The position numbers and the translations under genes are program-made. Below the pieces are notes generated by a model. The model saw nothing but the letters and a program-made list of their open reading frames with translations, made no database searches and was not told the origin of the DNA. Shown one piece after another: positions 8,044 to 17,891 of a stretch of 64,000 bases of DNA. The stretch comes from Coprobacillus cateniformis (lineage in GTDB: Bacteria > Bacillota_I > Bacilli_A > Erysipelotrichales > Coprobacillaceae). Positions within the stretch are counted from its first letter, which is position 1, and the number at the start of each line of letters is the position of its first letter. The stretch is taken from positions 1,518,090-1,582,089 of the forward strand of contig NZ_WSNW01000001.1 in NCBI RefSeq assembly GCF_009767585.1. Reading direction: 5' to 3'.

Positions 8044-8793
8044 TTATTTTGGACAAACATATCGAATTCTGTCTTTTGTCTTCTTTCCATATTCAATTGC
8101 ACCTTTTGGACAGCGAGAAATACAAGCCATACAATGCGTGCAATGATTTCCCCATATAGGTTGACCCTCTATAAGTTTTATATTACTTAAAGGACAGAGT
8201 TTTTCACATTTGCCACATGAGATACAATTATCATTTCCATAGAATTTTTTAGCTTGTACAAATAAAGGATAAAAAAGATCATTAACAATTCCACTACTTA
8301 CTTTGTCCTTTAGTGTTATTGATGATTCAGGGAATGACTTATTTTCTTTAATATAGTAAACACTCTTTAAAACACAACGATATGCTTGTTCCAAAATTTC
8401 AGGAATTAATTCTGGAGAAGTTGTATCATAAAGTGCAATATAATTTTCTGGCATAATGATTTGTGTGCAACCTTTATATTGAAGTCCTTTATCTTGACAC
8501 CATTCTTTAAGATAGTATCCTGCATTTCCTTTTGAACCTGCACAAGTCATCACAAAATAAATATCTTTATTTCCATGAAGTGGTGTTTTCTTTAACCATT
8601 CATTTACTATGCGTGGGATTCTCCACGCATATGTAGGTGCAACAATGATCCATGGTTTGGAAGATTTTAAAGCTGTGTAGTCTTGAGTACGTATTTTATC
8701 AAATAGATTAAGTACATCATCATGTATTTCTTTACTAATGATATGAGCAACATACTGACTATTACCAGTACCCGAAAAATATAAAATCATCAT
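8044..8793 (-). CDS. EFR1-family flavodoxin-ferredoxin
   Basis: A 249-residue protein with an N-terminal flavodoxin fold (FMN phosphate loop ILYFSGTGNSQYVA) and two C-terminal [4Fe-4S] motifs: CISCGKCEKLCP near 190 and CTHCMACISRCP near 218. EFR1 proteins are cytoplasmic electron carriers that combine flavin and iron-sulfur centres. It is the last gene of an operon with an ArsR regulator (11-base gap) and a ferredoxin-nitroreductase, so it probably passes electrons to that enzyme or a shared partner. Two adjacent ATG codons at the start; either could be used. Confidence 0.88.
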   Translation of the reverse strand: MMILYFSGTGNSQYVAHIISKEIHDDVLNLFDKIRTQDYTALKSSKPWIIVAPTYAWRIPRIVNEWLKKTPLHGNKDIYFVMTCAGSKGNAGYYLKEWCQDKGLQYKGCTQIIMPENYIALYDTTSPELIPEILEQAYRCVLKSVYYIKENKSFPESSITLKDKVSSGIVNDLFYPLFVQAKKFYGNDNCISCGKCEKLCPLSNIKLIEGQPIWGNHCTHCMACISRCPKGAIEYGKKTKDRIRYVCPK

Positions 8794-8803
8794 TTATTCC
8801 TCC

Positions 8804-9148
8804 CTATTTTTTAATATGCAAAACGCCTTCATATATAAGTTCAACCAAATCAACAATTTCCTTCCAACGTGTTTCATCTCCACTTATATAATAAAAGTTT
8901 TTCGTTCCTTCTTTTCTCATATTTACAATTCCAGCTTCTTTCAGTATCTGTAAATGGTGAGATACTGATGGTCTTGTTAAATGAGCTTTTTTAGCTATTT
9001 CTCCAACACGTATACCTGATAAATCACTCTGTAATAAAACAAGTAAAATAACTTGCCTTGTTTCATCTCCTATTGCTATGAGTGCTTTTTGACATTCCTT
9101 AAATCCATAAGTAATTTGTTCTAATCTTTCTTGACATTCTTTTTCCAT
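8804..9148 (-). CDS. ArsR-family transcriptional regulator
   Basis: A 114-residue winged helix-turn-helix protein: recognition region VGEIAKKAHLTRPSVSHHLQILKEAGIVNMRKEG and wing NFYYI. It lacks the ELCVCDL metal-binding cysteines of arsenic/cadmium sensors (the corresponding stretch reads SDLSGIRVGEI), so a non-metal signal such as redox or an organic inducer is more likely. It lies between the two redox genes with 9- and 10-base gaps, and probably autoregulates the operon. Confidence 0.88.
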   Translation of the reverse strand: MEKECQERLEQITYGFKECQKALIAIGDETRQVILLVLLQSDLSGIRVGEIAKKAHLTRPSVSHHLQILKEAGIVNMRKEGTKNFYYISGDETRWKEIVDLVELIYEGVLHIKK

Positions 9149-9157
9149 ATATTCACC

Positions 9158-9931
9158 TCATAAAAATTTAATGTCGCTCTTTTCTCTTTGCACACTTCTC
9201 TGATATTTAACTTTAGGATAACCTAAAACCAAGGTTGTTATAACTTTTTTCCCTTTTGGTAATTCCAAAATTCTTTTAATTTGCCATGAATGATTTGCTG
9301 CCATTGAAAAAAAACCACTATATAAAACACCTAAACCATTTGCTTCTGCAACGAATTCCATATTTTGAGCAGCCAATGCACCATTAATTGGATCTTTTGA
9401 GGCAATGACTATTGCTATAGGAGCTTCAAAAAAGAAGAAATCATCAGTTATATTCGTTCTTTTTATCATAGAGCTGAATAGATTTGCAAATGGCTTTATT
9501 CTTCTAAAGAGTTGAACTGCCATTCTTTCTACTCTTGACTTTTCTTTATCTAATACTATCATTGAAATATCCTGCATATTTTTGGCTGTGTGTGTGAGCC
9601 TTCCTGCTTCTACAATTTGCTCTAACACTGATTGTGGAATATTTTTCTTTTGAAATTGCCTAATTGTTCTTCGAAAACGTATTGTATTTAAAATATCATT
9701 GGGATTTAAGTTTACATCCTTCTCCCTTATTATAGGATGATCTGTGTAGCCACTTATAATAACTGCATTTTTTGGACAAATAGCAACACAATGACCACAC
9801 ATTATACACTCTTTATCAATAATTGCTGCTTTCTTGTCTTTGAATTCAATGTTATGTGCAGGACAATCTTTTATACACATTTGACATCCTATACACTTTT
9901 CCTTGTTAATTATAACTTCATGTTTGCTCAT
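9158..9931 (-). CDS. Nitroreductase-family protein with N-terminal ferredoxin domain
   Basis: Two [4Fe-4S] motifs open the protein (CIGCQMCIKDCP and CIMCGHCVAICP), followed by an FMN nitroreductase domain (FRRTIRQFQKKNIPQ, then GALAAQNMEFVAEANGLGVLYSG). Such fused enzymes use ferredoxin electrons to reduce nitro- or quinone-type compounds. Start taken at 9931 (MSKHEV, 257 residues) because AGAGATGAGA precedes it; the longer start at 9958 lies right behind the -10 box with no ribosome site. First gene of the three-gene redox operon. Confidence 0.88.
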   Translation of the reverse strand: MSKHEVIINKEKCIGCQMCIKDCPAHNIEFKDKKAAIIDKECIMCGHCVAICPKNAVIISGYTDHPIIREKDVNLNPNDILNTIRFRRTIRQFQKKNIPQSVLEQIVEAGRLTHTAKNMQDISMIVLDKEKSRVERMAVQLFRRIKPFANLFSSMIKRTNITDDFFFFEAPIAIVIASKDPINGALAAQNMEFVAEANGLGVLYSGFFSMAANHSWQIKRILELPKGKKVITTLVLGYPKVKYQRSVQREKSDIKFL

Positions 9932-9963
9932 AGTCTCATCTCTTTCGTTAATCTTCATTAACC

Positions 9964-9992
9964 ATTATAGCAAAATAAGTTCATAATGTTAC
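9964..9992 (-). promoter_or_regulatory. Promoter of the redox operon
   Basis: On the minus strand: GTAACA (-35, 9992-9987), exactly 17 bases, then TATAAT (-10, 9969-9964). The -10 is a perfect consensus; the -35 is weak, consistent with a regulated promoter. Transcription would begin close to the nitroreductase start. Confidence 0.6.
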
Positions 9993-10053
9993 ATCGGTAA
10001 AGAAACTTGTTACCATTAGCTTAAAATGTTTATTCATATTTTCATTTATATCA

Positions 10054-10108
10054 AAAAATATCCTCATTCACAGATTTAATTTTATCTTCTGTTTCAAAGG
10101 ATATTTTT
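10054..10108. terminator. Terminator of the GGDEF-EAL gene
   Basis: AAAAATATCCT (10054-10064) and AGGATATTTTT (10098-10108) pair perfectly over 11 bases, with an inner stem ACAGA / TCTGT (10070-10074 / 10088-10092). T-runs occur on both strands, so it may stop transcription from either side. Confidence 0.75.
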
Positions 10109-10110
10109 AT

Positions 10111-12372
10111 TTAATGATTTACATCAATAATGGCAAGATCTTTATTATATTTTTCTTCAAATTCACTTATAGGCATTGGTTTTGCAAAAACATATCCTTG
10201 AATAATATCGCATTGCATCTTTTGTAGACTCTCAACCTGAGGGATTGTTTCAATTCCCTCAGCAACAGTTTCCATATCTAATTTCTTTGCCAATTCAATG
10301 ACACTTTGAACAACATCATTGCTGCGTTTTGTAGCTTCATTGACAAAGAAAATGCGATCAAGCTTTAATATGTCTACAGGCACCTCTTTTAAAACATTAA
10401 GTGAAGAATAACCACTTCCAAAATCATCCATTGAACATAGAAACCCCATATTATGAATATCATCAATAATATCTTTAAGCAAGGATAGATTCTCAAAAAC
10501 AATTGTTTCAGTTAATTCTATTTCTAATAGTTCTGGTGGTACATTGTATTTTTTTTGAATTACACTATATTCTTTTAAAAACCCTTGTTTATTTAAGTGA
10601 TTACGTGAAAGATTAACAGAAATTCTTCGAAGTGGCTTTTCTTCATCAATCCATCTACGTAATAATTTACACACTTCTTCAAAAACATATTGATCCAACT
10701 TTAAAATAAAGCCATTCTCTTCAAATAATGGTATAAAATCATTTGGATAAATCATTCCTTTCGTTGGATGTATCCAACGAACTAAGGCTTCTGCACCTAT
10801 AACCTTGCCTGTTTTTAAACATACCTTTGGTTGAAGATAAACTTCAAACTCATGATTTTCTAATGCTTTTTCCATTGAATTTTCAATTTCTTTTTCTTTG
10901 ATCATATTAAGTCTTTCTAATTCTTCATAAAAAAGATTATTGCAAAGTAACTGTCCATTTTGTTTATTTTTCTTTCGTGCCGCATTAGCACGGTCATGAA
11001 TAGTAATCATTGTATCATCTTTTTGTGTTACAATATACGTTCCACAAATAATGGGTATAAAATAAGGAATTTCTCGTTCCTTATTAAATTCATTAATATC
11101 TGTTGCTATCTTTGTTAAACGTTCAGATATTTCTTCTTTATCAATTGTCTTAAAGATAATATCAAAGTTATCAGCATTAATTCTTGATACTGATTCCTTA
11201 TCATTTAAGTTTTTCTTTATACAATGATATACGTGATTAAGGACCCTATTTCCTTCATAACTGCCAAATGAGTCATTAATTAATTTAAACTTCTTTAAAT
11301 CAAGTGTAATAAAAGAGAAAGGTTCAAAATGATTCATCAATTCATCTATTTCTATTTTTAATCGTGGCTGTGTAAACCCAAGAGTAATGGGATCAACAAA
11401 AGCAATATTATAAATTTCTTGATTCTTATTCTTCGTTACCCACCATATCATTATAAACAAACAAATGAACAACACTGATACACTGCCTGCCACTGTTAAA
11501 ACAGATTGAAATATATATGAACTAATGAGAGTATTATAAATGTCAGGTGGAACAATAGATAAGAGATACCAATTCCCCTCATCTAAAGCTGTATATATCA
11601 AAGCTCGCTCCTCATTATCACCAATTGTAAATTCAATTTCACCATCTTTCCCATCTAAAAGATTCTTTTTCATAGATTCTAAATGATAGCCATCACTCAC
11701 TTTTCCTTGCTCTTCTAATGAAGTAAAGAAGTTATCTCCTTTAAGTGCTGAGTTAGAATTTGCTGAATACAATATGAAATTCCCATTTTTTGATACTATA
11801 TGCGAGAATCCTGTTCCATCAAATGTATCTGTATTTAATAATAACCTCATTGTATCACTGGGCATCCATCCAACAAGTACATTTTTTTCATTATTTTCCT
11901 GATATGGTACTGCATAAAGTGTCCCCTTTTCACCTTGTGAATTTTCTACGATTTCTTCACTTACTACAGATTGACCTTGTAAAACCTCTTGAATAATCTG
12001 TAAATTATTTAGATGAACACCTTGATCATTTGTAGTCCTTATAACTCCTTCAGATGAGACAATGCCTATCCATTCATAAGCACTGTCAGCTAATATTTCC
12101 TTAATATAACTCTCTTGCTTTTCTTTATTTAAATATCTTAAAGAACGCCCTATGGTCGTTAATTTATCAATATTCATATCTATTCCTTGATTCACCTTAT
12201 AGGAAGTCTGTTGTGAAATCTCTGATAAATATCTATTGACTTCATTATTGGCTATATCCGAACCACGCTTAATGAGCAATGAACAAAGTAATGCTATGAC
12301 ACTAATAATGATTAAAAAAGCAAGAATTCCCTTAGTCTTTAATTTATTTTCCAGTAAATCTGTTTTCTTCAT
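10111..12372 (-). CDS. Membrane sensor with degenerate GGDEF and intact EAL domain (probable c-di-GMP phosphodiesterase)
   Basis: A 753-residue protein: membrane helix at 15-33, extracellular Cache-type sensor to about 285, second helix (SVLTVAGSVSVLFICLFIMIWW), then GGDEF and EAL domains. The GGDEF motif reads NADNF (SRINADNFDIIF), so cyclase activity is unlikely. The EAL side keeps every key element: AEALVRW, VNLSRNHL, IELTET, MDDFGSGYSSL, ILKLDR, AEGIET and QGYVFAKP. It therefore should hydrolyse c-di-GMP, perhaps with the GGDEF as a GTP-binding regulator. The next upstream gene (start at 15116) is a mirror image with an intact GGDEF and damaged EAL; 26 bases separate them. Confidence 0.88.
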   Translation of the reverse strand: MKKTDLLENKLKTKGILAFLIIISVIALLCSLLIKRGSDIANNEVNRYLSEISQQTSYKVNQGIDMNIDKLTTIGRSLRYLNKEKQESYIKEILADSAYEWIGIVSSEGVIRTTNDQGVHLNNLQIIQEVLQGQSVVSEEIVENSQGEKGTLYAVPYQENNEKNVLVGWMPSDTMRLLLNTDTFDGTGFSHIVSKNGNFILYSANSNSALKGDNFFTSLEEQGKVSDGYHLESMKKNLLDGKDGEIEFTIGDNEERALIYTALDEGNWYLLSIVPPDIYNTLISSYIFQSVLTVAGSVSVLFICLFIMIWWVTKNKNQEIYNIAFVDPITLGFTQPRLKIEIDELMNHFEPFSFITLDLKKFKLINDSFGSYEGNRVLNHVYHCIKKNLNDKESVSRINADNFDIIFKTIDKEEISERLTKIATDINEFNKEREIPYFIPIICGTYIVTQKDDTMITIHDRANAARKKNKQNGQLLCNNLFYEELERLNMIKEKEIENSMEKALENHEFEVYLQPKVCLKTGKVIGAEALVRWIHPTKGMIYPNDFIPLFEENGFILKLDQYVFEEVCKLLRRWIDEEKPLRRISVNLSRNHLNKQGFLKEYSVIQKKYNVPPELLEIELTETIVFENLSLLKDIIDDIHNMGFLCSMDDFGSGYSSLNVLKEVPVDILKLDRIFFVNEATKRSNDVVQSVIELAKKLDMETVAEGIETIPQVESLQKMQCDIIQGYVFAKPMPISEFEEKYNKDLAIIDVNH

Positions 12373-12398
12373 ATTCTATCCTCTTTATATTTTCCCAT

Positions 12399-15116
12399 TT
12401 ATTTCATATACTTCCATTCGTACTCAATCATTGGTATAGGTTTACTAAACAAAAAACCTTGAACTGTTCTAATTCCACATTCTTTTAATACATTTAATTG
12501 TTCTTTATTTTCAACACCTTCAGCAATAAGTTTAATATTCATTTTTGTACAAACATCAACCATAGACTCAATAACAGTTCTGGTGTTTTTATTAGATACA
12601 ACATCTGATATAAAACTTTTATCTATTTTGAGAATATCAAATTGAGCTGTTGCTAAAAGAGCAAGATTCGAGCTTTCAATACCAAAATCATCAACTGAAA
12701 CAATAAATCCTGCTGATCTAATTTGAGTAATTCGTTCTTTTACTTCTTTATAATTTGTGGTAAACATATTTTCAGTAATCTCTACTTCTAAATATTTTTT
12801 AGGAACATCATATAGTTCTACTGTTGTTTCGAGTCTTTCTAAAAAATCAGATTTCATAAAGGTACTTCTTGAGAAATGACTTGATATTGGAAATAATTTT
12901 TTATTTGCATTTTTCCACTCTTGTAATTGCTGACATATTTTCTCAAATACAAAAAAATCTATCTTATCAATTTGATGAGAATCCTCTAATATAGAAATAA
13001 ATTTATCAGGTGACTGTATAAATTGAGAATCATCTTTGTATTTTATTAATGCATCTGCTCCGACTAACTCACAACTTTTAACATCTATTTTTGCCTGCAA
13101 ATATACATGAAATTGTCCTTGAGATATTTTCAAATCAAGAATATCTGGATTCGATAAATATTGTAAAGTTTTATCATGTCTATAGCGTCCTGTTGTTTTA
13201 TGCGTTGAATAATATTCTTGCTTATTTGAATACATTAATTCATCTGCGCGCTTTATTATATTTTGAATATCTTGACTATCTTTTGTCCACTGAACTCCAA
13301 TAGCAACTCGGCATTGACTGCTCATAAAGTTATTTTTCATCTTTTGGACATTATATTCAAACTCCTCTTTACTTATTTTCATATATATAACCACAAACTC
13401 ATCTCCACCAATACGATAAAGATATTTTGAAGTCGAACTTCTTTTTATAATTTCTGCACATGCTTTTAATAACTTATCCCCAGCATCATGACCAAAATTG
13501 TCATTTGTTTCTTTTAAACCATTAACATCTAAATAGATAACTCCAACTGATTCATGCTGATGGCTCATATCTGCAACATCTTGAATAAAACAATTCCTAT
13601 TATAAAATGATGTCAATTTATCTAAATGACTCAACTCAAATAATGTTTTTTCATTTTCATTTCTTTCCATTGTTAATGCAATAAAATACTGTACTGTTCG
13701 TAAGAAAGGAACAGCCATTTTTGACATATTTAACGGTTGATTATCTAAACCAATACAACCATTTAAGTGTCCATCTTTCTCTAAAGGAACCCATGTTAAG
13801 TTTCTAATACCTTGTTGAGCAAGAAAGTCATAACCTGATGGCAATTTGTTTTTTAACTCCCTAATATCATCAATAACGATATCTTTATGTTCTTCAAGTT
13901 CGCTTACCCAAACTTCATAACCAGTTAAAGGTATATCTTGTAGACTATCAATCTGTGGTTCAACACCTTCTCTACACCATTCAGCAAGATTAGAAAAATG
14001 ATTATTATGAAACAGGAGAATATATGCACGATCAGCTAAAAATAATTCACCAATTTGTTTTAAAATATTTGACATAGCCATGTTAATATCACGGTTATGA
14101 TAAAGTTCACGAATACATTCTAAACGAATGTTATCTCTTTTCAGTCTTTGTTTTAATTCTTTTTTCTCATTATTAGCTTCTGTAATATCAAAAGCGATTT
14201 CCATTCTTGCAATTCGTCCATCCCATTCAATCAATCGATCTTTCAACAGATAATGTTTCTTTAATAGAGGATTTGTATATTCCCAGGAATGTGTTTCATC
14301 CATTTTTAAAAGTGAACTTGTACAAAATGGACAAGGTTCATCAAATCCCTGTATAACTTTATAACATTTTAAACTTTTTTGAGTATCATCAACTTGGAAT
14401 ATTCTTTTACCAGCATCATTTATAAATAATAATTCATATGTATCTATATCTGAAACATACATCATTTCTGATATTTCATTCATAGGTGCAAGCAATTGCT
14501 GAGCACGCCTTGCTAATTGTTCACTTTTTCTGATATTTTCATTTTCAATCTCTATAATTCTTTGTTGGCGCCTCTGCTGATAATACGTGAAAATAGTACA
14601 TCCACCTGCCATGACTATGAATACAGAATTCATGATGAGCAGTAAATTTCTTGCACTCTGCACTCTTTCTTCTATATAGTTTTCAGCTACAAGTACAGTA
14701 TTATCTGCTAATTCAAAATAGTCTTCACTCATTTCAAATAAAGTTTGATTATCTAAACCAGATCTATACTTATGTATTTCTGTTTTCAAGTGATTCCAAT
14801 CATTTTTCATTTCTACTAATAACGATTGAAATTGTTGACTTTCAAGTTTTATTAAATCAAATTCATCACTTCCATTTGATAGTCCATCTAAAATCTTATC
14901 TAAATGTTTAATAAGATTATCATCAGGTTCATGATTTAATTCCTTTTTTACGAGCCTTTGTGTAGCACCACGCACAATACCAATATAGTTAACAACCCTT
15001 GCATTCCCTTGTAAATCATCAATTAATTGGATTGATAGAAATGCTGTAAATGCTAAGGAGGTACATAGAATAACTGGAACTAATATTGCTCCTACTTTCG
15101 ATAGTGTTTTTTTCAT
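12399..15116 (-). CDS. Membrane PAS-GAF-GGDEF-EAL protein with intact GGDEF and degenerate EAL (probable diguanylate cyclase)
   Basis: 905 residues from the ATG at 15116, chosen for AGGAGG 7 bases upstream. Helices near 8-30 and 160-182 flank a PilJ/NarX-like sensor (IVRGATQRLVKKEL); a cysteine-containing PAS domain (FDEPCPFCTSSLL), a GAF domain, a canonical GGDEF (YRIGGDEFVVIY) and an EAL domain follow. The EAL domain reads ADAL instead of EAL and SHFSR instead of VNLSR, losing the metal-binding Glu and Asn, although DDFG and AEGVEN remain; it is probably not catalytic. No RxxD feedback site precedes GGDEF. Likely synthesises c-di-GMP. Confidence 0.88.
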   Translation of the reverse strand: MKKTLSKVGAILVPVILCTSLAFTAFLSIQLIDDLQGNARVVNYIGIVRGATQRLVKKELNHEPDDNLIKHLDKILDGLSNGSDEFDLIKLESQQFQSLLVEMKNDWNHLKTEIHKYRSGLDNQTLFEMSEDYFELADNTVLVAENYIEERVQSARNLLLIMNSVFIVMAGGCTIFTYYQQRRQQRIIEIENENIRKSEQLARRAQQLLAPMNEISEMMYVSDIDTYELLFINDAGKRIFQVDDTQKSLKCYKVIQGFDEPCPFCTSSLLKMDETHSWEYTNPLLKKHYLLKDRLIEWDGRIARMEIAFDITEANNEKKELKQRLKRDNIRLECIRELYHNRDINMAMSNILKQIGELFLADRAYILLFHNNHFSNLAEWCREGVEPQIDSLQDIPLTGYEVWVSELEEHKDIVIDDIRELKNKLPSGYDFLAQQGIRNLTWVPLEKDGHLNGCIGLDNQPLNMSKMAVPFLRTVQYFIALTMERNENEKTLFELSHLDKLTSFYNRNCFIQDVADMSHQHESVGVIYLDVNGLKETNDNFGHDAGDKLLKACAEIIKRSSTSKYLYRIGGDEFVVIYMKISKEEFEYNVQKMKNNFMSSQCRVAIGVQWTKDSQDIQNIIKRADELMYSNKQEYYSTHKTTGRYRHDKTLQYLSNPDILDLKISQGQFHVYLQAKIDVKSCELVGADALIKYKDDSQFIQSPDKFISILEDSHQIDKIDFFVFEKICQQLQEWKNANKKLFPISSHFSRSTFMKSDFLERLETTVELYDVPKKYLEVEITENMFTTNYKEVKERITQIRSAGFIVSVDDFGIESSNLALLATAQFDILKIDKSFISDVVSNKNTRTVIESMVDVCTKMNIKLIAEGVENKEQLNVLKECGIRTVQGFLFSKPIPMIEYEWKYMK

Positions 15117-15314
15117 ACTTTGCCTCCTGATATTTATCATTTTCTATATCTACCACACAATTGCTGATCATTTTTTATGAATGAATACTCGTCTTTAGAC
15201 ATTAAAAATTGCAACTTTATATTTGCAATACCTTGCTCATATATATGTTTATCATATCATAATTTAAATTCAAATGAAATCATTTGCACTTGAATATAAC
15301 AATATTATAGCTTC

Positions 15315-15340
15315 AAAAAAGACTTATATGATTATAAGTC
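15315..15340 (-). terminator. Terminator in the gap below the PAS gene
   Basis: GACTTATA (15321-15328) and TATAAGTC (15333-15340) with a 4-base loop, followed on the minus strand by T6. It lies 270 bases below the PAS gene. The remaining 466 bases of this gap (15141-15606) are AT-rich and show no gene. Confidence 0.6.
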
Positions 15341-15606
15341 TCCTACCAAAACATAATTTTAATGAACACCCTTGAACCAGATTTTTTTAACAATATTGAC
15401 CAAATGTTATTAAACATTTATCATTTTGACAATTGCGTTCTACTATAATCATCAAATGAATAATATCATACTGGCTACTTTCTGTTCATCTTTTTGAATG
15501 ATATAAGTTTAACGCTAATACTGTCTGTAAATACCACTATGTTTTATATAAATACTTGCGTGCCTATGAAGATTGAATAACCTAACTTATTTCTAGTTAT
15601 TTGATT

Positions 15607-15990
15607 TCATTGTTTATTTTTCCAATACTCATATATTGGTATATGAGGAGTATCCTTAGTCCAAGAAACCTCATGTCTTTCATAATACCCTATGACATCA
15701 CCATCTGAATTTCTAACAGGAACAAAGAACTCTCTTTCACCAGTTTTTTCATTAAGAATTTCAAACATTTCATTCTCTCCAGCATCTGCCCTTCTTAGAA
15801 ACTCTTCAATTTTTTCTTTAGAATTTTTATTATGACAATTAAAAAGACTTTTACCTACTTGAACGCGATCCCCATATCTTTGCTTTGCTGTTTTATTCAT
15901 ATAACATACAGTATGATTTCTATCTACAAATATAATTTCATAAACATAAGCATCTAAAATCCCATATAAAATTTCCTTTGTTATTTGCAT
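15607..15990 (-). CDS. Stand-alone PAS domain protein
   Basis: A 127-residue soluble protein consisting of a single PAS fold: IIFVDRNHTVCYMNKTAKQRYG, then VGKSLFNCHNKNSKEKIEEFL and FFVPVRNSDGDVIGYYE. The CHxxxS segment resembles PAS domains attached to DUF438 proteins. With no output domain it may act as a sensor that docks with a partner; its place among the c-di-GMP genes suggests a link but does not prove it. The start ATG at 15990 has GGAGCG upstream. Confidence 0.8.
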   Translation of the reverse strand: MQITKEILYGILDAYVYEIIFVDRNHTVCYMNKTAKQRYGDRVQVGKSLFNCHNKNSKEKIEEFLRRADAGENEMFEILNEKTGEREFFVPVRNSDGDVIGYYERHEVSWTKDTPHIPIYEYWKNKQ

Positions 15991-16115
15991 ATTTCCACGC
16001 TCCTTTATAAATTGATTTTACCTAGTTCATGATCATTACATTTCCTAAAGATATGAATTATGCAAATGAATAAGAATTTCTTATATTAGTTTCAATTTGC
16101 ACCTTCTCAATCAAT

Positions 16116-17687
16116 TCATTTTTTATTCAGTGTAACTAACCTACGTAATTTCTTATGTTGATACAGTTGTTCATCAGCTTGTTTTATTAAAGCCTGAATA
16201 TCAATCTTTTGACCTGTACAAATAGCATAGCCATAAGATAATGTTAAAATACAATCTGTCTTTGATCCTTTATGGGGAATTTCTTTAAACTTTATATCAT
16301 TTATTAAACTATCCATGATTTCACAAACGTTTTCTTCTGATTGGTCAATAAATATTACTGTGAATTCATCACCACCATAACGATAAAAGCGAACAATTCC
16401 TTCTCTGTTGTATTTATTCATGCATTTTCCAACTTCTATCAATGCCTGATCACCCATTTGGTGTCCATAAATATCATTGTATTGTTTGAAATAATCAATA
16501 TCTATCATTGCCACTGCTACAGATGATTTGTTTTGCAGTGTTTGATTAATTATATCATTATTAAAACAACGACGATTAAAAACTTGAGTTAAATCGTCAG
16601 TATTCATTAATTTTTCAAGCTGTTCATTTTCTTTTTCTAATGAAACTTGTCGCTCTTTTGTCCTATATAGTTCAATGGTTGCAGAAAGACCACCACTATT
16701 ATCTACCATATCAATATCTTCAATTGTAAGAATAATGTTATAAAATTCTTGATATGCCTTCAATAGTTCCTCTTGTGTTCCAAATTTTTCATAATAACTG
16801 ATAATCAGTTTTTGTAGTTCTCTTTTTGATTTAATTTCAGCATCATCTTGAATTTCATTCAAAATATTTAATATTTTATTTGAATATTTCTGATTATTTA
16901 TTTCAAGCATAATTGAACAAATGTTTTTTAATACTTGATATACGAGAAGTCGATTTTCTACTTTTTTCTGTTCATTCAGTATCTCATCCATTATAGTATT
17001 CAAAGAAGTATTATTCTGAGAATGGATATTCATTAATTTACAGAATAGATACAATAGTTGCATTCCTTCAACAAATTCATTTTCTTTTAATCTCTCAAAA
17101 AGTTTAAGATGCTCATGCAACTTCTCTTTCTGCTTCAATTTGTATTCACAATTACACAAATTAGACAAAACAACAGCCTTAGAATAACCTGTATTCATAT
17201 TCATATTATCCAATAAATGATAACATTTATCATAGTAATAGATAGCTTCTAAATAGTTACATTTCATATCAAAACATGTTGCTATGTTATTATATGCACT
17301 TGAAATTAACATCTGATTCTGACACTCTTCGGATGCATCAAGTGACTTTAAATAATATTCTAGAGCCTTAATTTCTTCATAATTAGCATTATAATACATC
17401 CCATAAAAATTATATATTCTAGCCAATAATTCTATGTAATGTTTTGACTCACAAAGTTTCCTTGCACGCTCTAAATAAATGAAACATTTTTTATTTTTCT
17501 TAGAAGCCAAATAAAAATCACTAATAAAAGTATATGAAAAAGCCAGTGCATATAAATCATTTGTTAATTTTGCTTTTTCTGATAAAATCATACAGAGTTC
17601 ATATTGTTTCTTTAAATCAATAAGACGTATCTTTATAATTTCTTCTTGTAATTCTTTTAGGCTCCAGTTTTCAATATACTTATCCAT
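16116..17687 (-). CDS. TPR-GGDEF diguanylate cyclase
   Basis: A 523-residue cytoplasmic protein. Residues 1-330 are helical tetratricopeptide-like repeats (units such as ALEYYLKSLDASEECQNQ and EAIYYYDKCYHLLDNMN); a short coiled coil (TKERQVSLEKENEQLEKLM) leads into the GGDEF domain with DLTQVFNRRCFN at its start and RYGGDEFTVIF as active site. No RxxD inhibitory site is seen. The TPRs probably bind a protein partner. It should make c-di-GMP from GTP. Separated from neighbours by about 125 and 200 bases, so probably its own transcript. Confidence 0.87.
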   Translation of the reverse strand: MDKYIENWSLKELQEEIIKIRLIDLKKQYELCMILSEKAKLTNDLYALAFSYTFISDFYLASKKNKKCFIYLERARKLCESKHYIELLARIYNFYGMYYNANYEEIKALEYYLKSLDASEECQNQMLISSAYNNIATCFDMKCNYLEAIYYYDKCYHLLDNMNMNTGYSKAVVLSNLCNCEYKLKQKEKLHEHLKLFERLKENEFVEGMQLLYLFCKLMNIHSQNNTSLNTIMDEILNEQKKVENRLLVYQVLKNICSIMLEINNQKYSNKILNILNEIQDDAEIKSKRELQKLIISYYEKFGTQEELLKAYQEFYNIILTIEDIDMVDNSGGLSATIELYRTKERQVSLEKENEQLEKLMNTDDLTQVFNRRCFNNDIINQTLQNKSSVAVAMIDIDYFKQYNDIYGHQMGDQALIEVGKCMNKYNREGIVRFYRYGGDEFTVIFIDQSEENVCEIMDSLINDIKFKEIPHKGSKTDCILTLSYGYAICTGQKIDIQALIKQADEQLYQHKKLRRLVTLNKK

Positions 17688-17891
17688 AAATATCTTCTCC
17701 TACTATTCATTTTAATTATAAATCTTTTTTGAACTATTTCGCAGTCATTTTCCTATTTTTAGAAGACTCTATAGACCTTTTTTAACTTCTATACATTCCA
17801 AAGTGATTGTAAACGAGATAGACTGATTAGCATTATTTCATTAAAACAAAGAAAGATATAAGACTCCCTAAAATTATACATCAAACTTGCA

